A stretch of 64,000 nt of DNA from Actinernus sp. WN-2022. Lineage: Eukaryota; Cnidaria; Anthozoa; Actiniaria; Actinernidae. Position 1 is the first letter of the stretch. Each line of letters opens with the position of its first letter. Below, piece after piece: positions 58,501 through 64,000 of the stretch. Below the pieces are notes generated by a model. The model had not been told where the DNA came from and ran no database searches. It saw only the letters and a list, made by a program, of their open reading frames with translations. Position numbers and translations under genes: made by a program. The stretch is taken from positions 157,100,344 to 157,164,343 of the forward strand of contig JAOWCC010000577.1 in assembly GCA_030867875.1 (NCBI GenBank). The letters are read 5' to 3'.

Positions 58501-61500
58501 GTTTAGTGATGCTACTGGCTTGCGTTGAAGACCCTTTTTTTACTGCATCAACCAACATCTGATCAAACTCAGCATCATCATCAAACAGATTATCACAATG
58601 AAGCACATTAAAGTTTGGAGTATGCATACTGTCATCTTTACTGCTTTCAACTTGATTTTCTATTGCTAAGGTAACCGGTGCTTGTGTCATGCTCTGAAAG
58701 CATCCAATGTCTATCTCGTTTGTGACACTAGTGTCTTTTGGAGACCAGTCAAGCATCTTTGCCACATTATCCACATCTTGACTATCCAGCTCTGCACCAG
58801 CATTGATTAAATCTATCTGTCTAGTACTATTGTCTGTGTTTTCAACGTCTGACTGATTATTAGATGGATTGTTTTTGTCTTCTTTGGACCCACTGGCCGA
58901 GGTTTCTCCAGTTACATGTACACTGCTTGTATGTTCATTGACACTGGCTTTTGTTTGTGTCATGCTCTGAAAGCATCCAATGCCTATCTGACTTGTGACA
59001 TTGGTATCTGTTGGAAACCTTTCAAACAACTTTGCCACATTATCCATATCTTGACTATCCATCTGTGCATCATCATTGATGAAATCTATATGTCTATTAC
59101 TAGTTTCTATGTCCTCAACAACATCTGACTGCCTATTGATGTGTTCTTTGGACCCACTGGCTGAGGTTTTTCCAGGTACACTGTTTGTATGTCCAATGAC
59201 ACTGACTGTTTTTTGTGTCATGCTCTGAAAGCACATAATATCTAACCGACTTGTGATGCTAGTGTCTTTTAAAGAACTTTCAAGCAATTGTGCCACATCC
59301 ATATCTTGACTAACCAACTCATGTGCACCAGAATAGATTACATCTATCTGTCTAGTACTATTGTCTATGTCATCATCAAAAGTGTCTGACAGCCTACTGG
59401 ATGGCTTGTTGCAATCTTCTTTGAACCCACTGGCTGAGGAATTTCCAGTAACACTGTTGCTACATCCAATGACACTGCCTGTTGTTTGTCTTATGCTCTG
59501 AAAGCATCCAATGTCTATCCGACTGGTGACACTATCTTTTGGAGAATGTTCAAGCAATTTTGCCACATTATCCATATCTTGACTATCCATCTTTGCATCA
59601 GCATTGATTAAATCTATCTGTCTAGTACTATTGTCTATGTTGCCATCTACTTTGGACCTACTGGCTGAGGATTTTCCAGTAACACAGTCCGTAAGTCCAA
59701 TGATACTGAAATGATCACTGCTTGACATTCTGGTAGACAGCAAAGGAGCTGCACTGTCAGTACCTTCAACATTTCTATAATTACATTTTCTTCCAGGTAA
59801 TCCCTCTTTAAATGTTGAATAATCCATATTATTTCCCAGCTGAGCTGAAGAGCTGTTGATTTCTCCAAGTACCATACTGGTATTGCTGTCCTTGAAATTA
59901 AGGCTCAACCTGCTTTCCTTTACAAAACTACATTCGTTTGAGTCAATAGTTTTTATTCTTTCAACATCAGTAGAACAGTCATTCAAATGTCCTTGTCCTT
60001 GCAATCCTTGAAAATTACTAATACATGTAACTATGCTTTTTTCACCCTCGTTTTCCTTTCCATAATTCAGTGAACTGTTTTTCTCAGTTGATCCACTCAC
60101 ACAGGATCTGGTATGACTAGATGCTGAATTTTCTCTTCTCAAATTGCTATCGTTTTTAGTAGTTACGCTTGAGTCAGCTTCAACATTTCCTTGAGTCTCT
60201 GCTTTGTTGAAGTAGAATTCCTCAAATAACCCACTAATATAATTCAAGATAATGTCTTTGTCTAACAGCAGAACCCTAGTTTTGTTTGGCTCTAGGTTGA
60301 CATCTACTCCACTGGGCGGGACCTCAATGCTTATGAATGCAATGGGATGTCTATTTCCTGCATCAGTGTGCTTTAAATAAAGTTCCCTTGCCACCTGCAA
60401 AACAAATTACAACATTAAATGGCTATATACAATGTACATGACTTAATTTGCATATGTACAGCAAAAATAATTAATCAGTACACTAGCTAGCTGACATATT
60501 TACTATGATTGGAGACTTATCTGAATAAATAACATTATGACATAAATTGTGGCTGCAGGCCATTTTCAAGACCTCTGGCAAAGTGTTTCTCCATATGGAC
60601 TACCCGGCCAGAAAATAACATAATTATATATATTTCAACACCACAAGCAGGGACCCATATTGGCAGTCGTTCAATCATCCGAGACAACTATAAAGTCCCT
60701 GCCGACGAGTATCGTAGCTCAAAAACTTGTCCGTTAATGGTTGACAAGTAAAGTTTGACTGTACTACAACTGGTGGAATAACAACATCTTATTCTTTCCT
60801 AAATTTGTATTTGAGATACCTGCATTCAGACCATTCACTGACAGTACTTTCAGAAAACAAAGAACCATTTCTAAGATTCGTTCATTTATATATAATCTTG
60901 GGCGCCATTTTGAATAATGATTCAGGTTCAATATTCATGCTGTCAGCAGCAGGTAATGTTTAGTCTGCAGCAACATGCAATTACAAAAAAACATGGAGAA
61001 AGAGCTACTGAGTCAGACAATGATGAGATTGTGCTTAGATGTGGCAGTATTTGGACAGGAATGAAATATATTTTGCAATACTAGAATGTCACCATTTTTT
61101 ATATGATTCTTACCTGAGAGACTTCCCTTATCACTACAGGCCTTTTATTGATGTAGATGAAACATCTGTCATTCGTAGCCCTACTAGTAATGCTGGGATC
61201 TGAACCAGGTTTGGGTAAGTATCCTATGACCTCTAGACCAGTGCTCTCATCCTTGAATTCCAATCTGTCCATTTGTGACACTACACGACTGCCAAAAACA
61301 GTAAGTAATGCCATCCTATAGTCAGAAACCTTATTCTTCTGCCAGACTGTACTCTTATTGTGTCGCAGAACAATCCTAAGATTTGGATGAATCAATCCAA
61401 AAGACATCACCAATTCTTCCACCTTCTTTAATTCATCTTTACACTTCTTTTGGTTGCTGGAAATCTGCTTTCTAACTGGTAAATTTTTGAATAACATACT

Positions 61501-61803
61501 TGCTGTCACTGTAGTGCCACATGTTGATGGTAAGGGTTTGGTTGCCAAGACTTTTCCAGTTTGGTCAAGAGTGTAACAAATGGCAACCTCATCCTTTTCA
61601 GTCTTGGTCATTATTGAGACATTGCTAAGACCACACAGGGAACACAGAGCTTCTCCTCGGAAACCATATGTCATGAGACCTTCAAGATTATCAAAGGTAG
61701 AAATCTTGGAAGTGTAATGTCTCTGGGCCATGAATGGGGCATCAGTTGGCATTATACCACAGCCATTGTCACGGACTTCAATCTTCCCCAGTCCATAGTC
61801 TTC
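37546..61803 (-). CDS. PMS1: PMS1 (MutL-homologue mismatch-repair ATPase), 11 exons, first exon outside the window
   Basis: Minus-strand exons in order: 61803-61114, 60394-58370, 57640-57548, 46518-46468, 43304-43171, 42634-42515, 40196-40122, 39919-39864, 39486-39397, 38845-38769, 37710-37546 (TGA). All introns are GT-AG, the phases agree, and 1191 residues result. The first exon shows GHKL ATPase motifs VRDNGCGI, TYGFRGEAL and GTTVTA, then LFKNLPVRKQ and KKCKDE as in PMS1 rather than PMS2 or MLH3. The C-terminus matches PMS1 through ANGFDV, LPFYGIPDL, CRPLKVVNYL and CLHEQPFFG. The N-box exon (about 45 residues) is not between 61804 and 64000. Human PMS1 has 932 residues; the excess comes from the repeat-filled linker. 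PMS1 pairs with MLH1; its exact role in repair is minor or unclear. I do not see the HMG box of human PMS1. Small exons of the linker could be missing from this model. Confidence 0.93.
37815..38680. mobile_element. Non-autonomous element with CAAACGGTTTCAACAT subterminal repeats, PMS1 last intron
   Basis: CTGGTCAAACGGTTTCAAC opens the left end at about 37824. GTCAAACGGTTTCAACAT is repeated at about 37897 and 37954. The inverse, GGAACCGTTTGACC, closes the right end at about 38658-38671. No coding sequence is seen. A tRNA-like word GAGGTTCGAACTCC (38319) inside may be a SINE remnant. Confidence 0.5.
40540..40660 (-). ncRNA. Penelope-like element tail with hammerhead-ribozyme-like motif
   Basis: On the minus strand 40641-40611 reads GCTCTGATGAAGGGCTTGCA, then CTCGAAATGTCA. 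CTGATGA and GAAA separated by a short hairpin are the conserved core of hammerhead ribozymes. The downstream CACGGCAGTTAGCATACATT and GATCAACTTTTAGTTGATC match the layout of the ribozyme-bearing Penelope-like retroelement ends common in cnidarians. The copy is diverged, and self-cleavage is not assured. Confidence 0.5.
42290..42450. repeat. Poly-G/poly-C bounded repeat
   Basis: A run of about 20 G at 42301-42321 is followed by AGGGGGTCAT twice. A C-rich run at 42422-42437 and an AAT microsatellite close the stretch. It resembles the TCAGGGGG/CCCCC-ended MITE style, but no inverted match can be fixed. Confidence 0.4.
43668..45126. mobile_element. TTAA-flanked element, 1.46 kb, with GGTTACCGGATACCTTC ends, in PMS1 intron
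   Basis: A perfect 17-bp inverted repeat GGTTACCGGATACCTTC lies at both ends, flanked by TTAA (43664-43667 and 45127-45130). A minus-strand frame of 111 codons (44614-44279) and short frames on the other strand show no domain. A lone related end, TTAAGGTTACTGTATACC, lies at 11704 inside the Harbinger-like element, so the family has at least two copies here. Confidence 0.8.
45131..46467. other. PMS1 intron DNA with repeat fragments, no gene
   Basis: Two short frames (45482-45147 minus and 45668-45946 plus) contain a shared GATC-CAAGAT word, but neither has a domain. From about 45950 to 46075 the text (GATAAACCATGAAGAGCTTT) resembles the second half of the repeat split at 47275/51537. Confidence 0.35.
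47040..47275. repeat. Left half of an interspersed repeat interrupted by a TTAA insertion
   Basis: The stretch begins with an AAT microsatellite, then AGAGCACCTATAGATACAAA and TAGCGCTTTACAATG. It runs to AATAAATGTGTCTTTAGC and stops at TTAA. Its continuation is found beyond 51536. It is a SINE-like or LINE-tail repeat. Confidence 0.65.
47566..48762 (+). pseudogene. P2X7 intracellular (P2X7_C)-like domain gene, incomplete
   Basis: Exon 1 (47566-47762) encodes an acidic Ser-rich leader beginning MSSSGSESEDSC and ending at KSW before a GTGAGT donor. The last exon (48591-48762) encodes SYREYIQLVYGYLGNN and ends STS-stop. That block matches the carboxyl half of the cytosolic domain of P2X7 receptors, which occurs as stand-alone proteins in cnidarians. 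The middle, which should hold the zinc-binding WCxCGxC region, is missing. Joining the two exons directly gives a TGA at the junction. A possible acceptor at 47838 followed by C-N-A-G-C runs into a stop. So either a middle exon is lost or this copy is dead. It has no channel portion and cannot be a receptor. Confidence 0.6.
49467..49670. repeat. Small foldback inside the THAP/P2X7-C element
   Basis: ATTGCCCTATTTAATTATGG at the left is mirrored by ATGAAATAGGGCAAT at the right, with GCCAT-type words near the centre. The arms are imperfect. Confidence 0.5.
49922..51247 (-). pseudogene. THAP-domain protein gene of the TTAA element, frameshifted
   Basis: The first exon (51247-50926) starts MPNRCVFGGCRN, giving the first two Cys of a C2CH THAP finger. 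After VFK the frame shifts by one base near 51167. It continues as DDRPEAKKRRRQW, then FVRTKRAKWEPTKN and CLVHSKPEDF, providing the second Cys/His pair and the conserved Trp and Pro. Exons at 50593-50486 and 50112-49922 are joined in matching phase. They give a Pro/Val repeat (VPVPPAVRPEI) and a CSVCKKPIK motif. The exon-1 THAP frame does not flow in phase into exon 2, so another exon or lesion exists. THAP domains bind DNA and serve as end-recognition modules in P-element and Kolobok-type transposases. Confidence 0.6.
50774..50878. repeat. Compact hairpin MITE in the THAP gene intron
   Basis: TAGCCTCCTATAGTAGCCG and the following bases to CGCTTCC are repeated inverted 50 bases later, with a central CATTCCGGGGAATG palindrome. 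It lies between THAP exons 1 and 2. Confidence 0.8.
51537..51800. repeat. Right half of the interrupted interspersed repeat
   Basis: Starting from TTAA, the sequence runs ATGTAGGTATACTGGTGC, then GGCAAACCATTCCATAATGA and GGAAAAGCCCTATCTCC. This is the normal continuation of the repeat that stops at 47275. It fades out near 51800. Confidence 0.65.
51803..52288. repeat. Foldback MITE with AGTTGATT/AATCAACT ends
   Basis: The left arm (GAAGGAAGCCAATTGATAAA, then GTTGCCATGGAAATGCTCTT) is mirrored by the right arm (AGAGTGTTTCCATGGCAACG, then GATTGGCTTCCTTC). The arms are about 190 bp and imperfect. Confidence 0.65.
52380..52440 (+). repeat. Diverged SINE core fragment
   Basis: CTTCACGTTTTCTTGGATAA and the following GGGTGTTAAATCGTAGG align with the core of the SINE at 14660-14908 with about 75 percent identity by eye. 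Confidence 0.55.
52531..54086. mobile_element. Foldback element with two inverted RecQ-helicase gene fragments
   Basis: The ends TTAGCCTGATTTTCAGACGG and the exact inverse bound 1.56 kb. The flanks GGTGCCT and GGTGACT are a possible 7-bp target duplication. The left arm on the plus strand opens at 52717 with MADDTNRLDRALEKACETF and LFPEQRKAILPLVSRKD, the N-terminus of RecQ-like helicases that are abundant in coral genomes. The right arm on the minus strand holds a second, damaged copy (start at 53894). Further along, the right arm has ATGFGKSLIF, a Walker A motif. Neither copy is intact. Confidence 0.7.
54087..54970. other. PMS1 intron DNA, no gene
   Basis: A partial extra end, AGCCTGATTTTCAGAC, occurs at 54117. 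The rest is AT-rich without recognisable features. Confidence 0.35.
54971..56979. mobile_element. 2.0-kb DNA transposon with dense CGCAAGAAG subterminal arrays
   Basis: Perfect terminal inverted repeats of 34 bp (54971-55004 and 56946-56979) contain TACAGCCGTAAAATAATGCA and run into GCGCAAGAA. For about 200 bp inside each end, CGCAAGAA(G) or its inverse CTTCTTGCG recurs every 10-30 bp in changing spacing, so the two ends are mirror arrays. The middle (55260-56700) holds only short frames, the longest 97 codons, without domains. The layout suggests multiple binding sites for a transposase supplied in trans. Confidence 0.75.
58130..58320. repeat. Foldback repeat beside a PMS1 exon
   Basis: ATTTCATGGTTTTCATATGG, then AATATGGGCAA, is mirrored by TTGCCCATATTCC and AACCATGAAAT. 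The palindrome lies about 50 bases past the donor of the giant PMS1 exon. Confidence 0.6.
58370..60394 (-). CDS. PMS1: PMS1 giant linker exon with four internal repeats
   Basis: This exon of 2025 bases is exactly 675 codons. It starts with the end of the N-terminal domain (VDVNLEPNKTRVLLLDK) and then becomes a Ser/Asp/Asn-rich linker. Within it are four copies of a unit of 83-94 residues. The unit core contains NSTRQIDLIN, DSQDMDNVAKLLE, SPKDTSVTS and DIGCFQSMTQ. Marker GCTCTGA, plus strand, occurs at 58691, 58974, 59222 and 59495. The copies differ at many residues but stay open, so the frame appears maintained. Near the end is a conserved-looking acidic block, DDDAEFDQMLVDAVKK. Confidence 0.9.
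60395..61113. other. PMS1 intron, no other feature
   Basis: AT-rich intron sequence with no recognisable gene or repeat. Confidence 0.4.
61114..61803 (-). CDS. PMS1: PMS1 exon with GHKL ATPase and transducer domains
   Basis: These 690 bases give 230 codons, phase 0 at both ends. The exon begins EDYGLGKIEVRDNG, so the conserved Asn/Glu box just upstream is in an earlier exon. It covers ATP-lid motifs (YTSKIS, YGFRGEAL), the GTTVTA motif, and the S5-like transducer region ending at INKRPVV. The acceptor is TTTCAG/GAA and the donor CTCTCAG/GTAAGA. Confidence 0.95.
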
Positions 61804-63090
61804 CTGAAATTCATGCAAGTAATATACATAGAGGTTATTAGTCGGCTAAGGATCTAATACAGCCATGCATTATTTTTTATGAGTCATGCACATTTTGGCA
61901 AGCCTTTAGGCAAGCCAAAATATGGATGAGTAAAAATACAGCTGTGTTACATGATAGATAGTATTATACATGTATTATATAACATTGACACACATATATG
62001 TGTGTGTTACTATAATTGTTATTTCTTGGTATTTTACATTTTTAGAATTTAATTGCAGATGTATTTAGCTAGTCGGAGCTCCACTTGATAACAGCTACAT
62101 GTACATATGTATACTGAATGGACTACCCTGAATAAATAAAGGCAACATATATACATACATATATACAATGTATACATTAAGCATCTACATGTACAAAGCA
62201 ACAAGCTACACCTCCCACAAGTTAGAACAGAGACTGCAAAACGATCCTTTTATTATAATGGTCTTTAATCTAATGAATGATATGTAATTACTTATAGGTT
62301 TGTGTGACAATTTTACTGTTAGTTCCTATTTTACAGTTTTTATCCATTTTTACACTATTAATAATTGTATCCTTTTTAGTATTAGTAGTAGTATTGTTAT
62401 TAGTATTATTAGTAGTATTATTAGTACTTTAGATATATGTTAACTGACTAATAAGTTATTTATTATATAACTTCTGCAATGAAACAAAATTTTGTTTCCA
62501 TAATAGCCAAAACCCTTGCATGCACGCTCAAGAAATGGGATTTACCATGGTGACGGAAAACCATTTTAAACTACATGTACCTGAAATATGGTCTCATATT
62601 TGGTGTTCTTGTCAGAATTATATAATAAAACTTAATATAATTATATGTTTTAGGTTATATTCATTTTCAGGTACATGTAAAATCCATTTGAACCTACCGG
62701 TAGGTAAAATCTGATTTAATCAAGACTAAAAATTAATGTTATTGTAATTTAGGCATGGTTAAATATCCAGCGATTATTGGCGGCCCTATAGCCTGCTTGT
62801 GTGGCCCTGGGTTAGTTCTCATCCGGGACTGTGTGTTAGGGTAAGTTCTCATCCAGGTCTGTGTGTTATTGTTATTGCTCATGGTTTGGAGTTTCGCTAG
62901 TCAGTTGCAAGTCACTGTGATCACTTGTGGCTTTGAGTTTTCGTGAGCTTTTGGTGAGTTGTGGGAATCTCGTCAGCAACACGTACATGTACATGTAGCT
63001 ACATGTACTTGAGTAGAGAGTGTCTATCACCAAATCTATAGTTCAGCAAAAGTTTAATTCAACAGCCACGAGTGTCGAGTATAAGCCGAT
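61804..63090. other. PMS1 upstream intron, no exon found
   Basis: I searched the minus strand for the conserved first PMS1 exon (ENSLDAGA-type box) and did not find it. The stretch holds ATT-rich repeats at about 62340-62430 and ACATGT-rich words. At 62800-62880 a GTTCTCATCC-GG-CTGTGTGTT unit is repeated twice. Confidence 0.5.
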
Positions 63091-63119
63091 CTTGTTGCCT
63101 GCAAGCATGGCCAATCAAG

Positions 63120-63970
63120 ATCATGTTGCCCTGATAGCTACAATGTAGTCCTTTGGGTTCAGTGTTAGTGGGTCATCAGAGGTTGCGGGCCCTCGTCTTG
63201 TCACGTCTCTCATCTTTACGGCTGAGTAGTACTGGATCTGCTCCATGCTCTTCTGGGATTGCTGCTATATCTGTCAAACCGCAGTATTCCAATGTTGCAG
63301 GAAATCTAGGTACATGTATGTATCGTCCAGTTTGGTCGGCTCCCTTGTTCGTGCATACAGTCGATTCTGTTCCATTCTCAATCCCGTCCGTACCATCAGC
63401 ATTGCGCCTGCTTTACCAATGTGGTCTTCTGTCACCCAACCTTCAGCTTCATTCCCCTAAGCTTCGCGGGCATTTCTCGTGGCCAACTCGCTGCCTCCTA
63501 TTCCCTCCAAATTGGTGGATCAAGCTATCTTGGGACAGTTCATAGATCTAACATAATTTTTACCAGCCAACCTTTTTCTCTTCCTGATCTCTCTTGTCCA
63601 GCTACTCTGCAGGTGTCGTTAACTTCAGCCATGGCTCCCTGCTTGAAACTGGTCCCTAGCAAGCCTAGACATAAAGCTCTCTTGAACTTTCATGATTAGG
63701 TTGAGTCTTACTCTATGTATGTGGCAGTCATTTTGGCTTCTCAGCCTCACTGGTCTGTAGAGATGCTGACTTACCTTCTACTCATCTGCCAAGCTGCCCG
63801 TGAATTCCAGGCCCCTCACTCAGGTTTGCCTACGACTGAGGGTTTAGATCTCTAGCGGCCAACAAGCCATCCATCCCTTGGGGGGATCCACATCCCAGTC
63901 TGCAGAGTTTAAGCTTTATAAGTGCAAATCGCATTTCAAGTTCTTGCCAGAGTTGTCATTCATTGGATGA
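63120..63970 (+). pseudogene. Decayed retroelement gag-like region
   Basis: Plus-strand frames, interrupted by stops and shifts, contain VESYSMYVAVILASQ, then MLTYLLLICQAAREFQ (about 63700-63810). After a shift comes FRSLAANKPSIPWG (about 63840-63880). This order matches the gag-like proteins of cnidarian LTR/DIRS-type retroelements, where a WxEAF-like block is followed by a YDxxFR-AA block. The element probably continues beyond the window. It lies within or upstream of the PMS1 first intron. Confidence 0.5.
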
Positions 63971-64000
63971 TAATTTGGTTAAGTTTTGCCCTTGGACCTC

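Noticed and set aside
61804..64000. PMS1 first exon inside the window
   Set aside because: No minus-strand sequence resembling the conserved N-box exon was found. It must lie beyond the right edge.

Overview
The window is nuclear DNA of an animal, most likely an anthozoan cnidarian (coral or sea anemone). The evidence is spliced genes with GT-AG introns, AT-rich introns packed with short inverted-repeat transposons, a tRNA-derived SINE, a Penelope/hammerhead-like tail, RecQ-like, THAP and P2X7-C-like repeat genes, and an Academ-type transposon gene. The species cannot be fixed from the sequence alone.

Two conserved host genes lie tail to tail. ANKZF1 (Vms1 family, ribosome quality control) is on the + strand in 14 exons, 13244-34239. 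All 13 junctions are in phase and give 882 codons. PMS1 (MutL-family mismatch repair) is on the - strand. Eleven exons from 61803 down to 37546 give 1191 residues; the first exon, with about 45 residues and the N-box, lies beyond the right edge. Both proteins are longer than the human versions because of in-frame internal repeats: three copies of about 33 residues in ANKZF1 exon 9, and four copies of 83-94 residues in the PMS1 linker.

The rest is mostly mobile DNA. Left of ANKZF1 there is a foldback element (2224-3078), a roughly 6.2 kb Academ-like element (about 4643-10878) with a large nuclease/CXC gene carrying one frameshift, and a PIF/Harbinger-like element flanked by TTA (11308-12989). 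The ANKZF1 introns hold a decayed coiled-coil pseudogene, a SINE, an 84-bp minisatellite and several TTAA-flanked or palindromic MITEs. Intron 13 is a nest of palindromes. Between the two genes are a hAT-like MITE and other palindromic repeats.

The PMS1 introns hold a 1.46 kb TTAA element (43668-45126), a 4.26 kb Kolobok-like TTAA element (47276-51536) carrying a THAP gene and a P2X7-C-like gene, a foldback with two inverted RecQ-helicase fragments (52531-54086), and a 2 kb element whose ends are arrays of CGCAAGAAG (54971-56979). The right edge (about 63100-64000) is a decayed retroelement gag-like region.

The least ordinary items are the THAP plus P2X7-C TTAA element nested precisely in an older repeat, the Academ-like element, the repeat-expanded PMS1 linker, and the CGCAAGAAG-array element.
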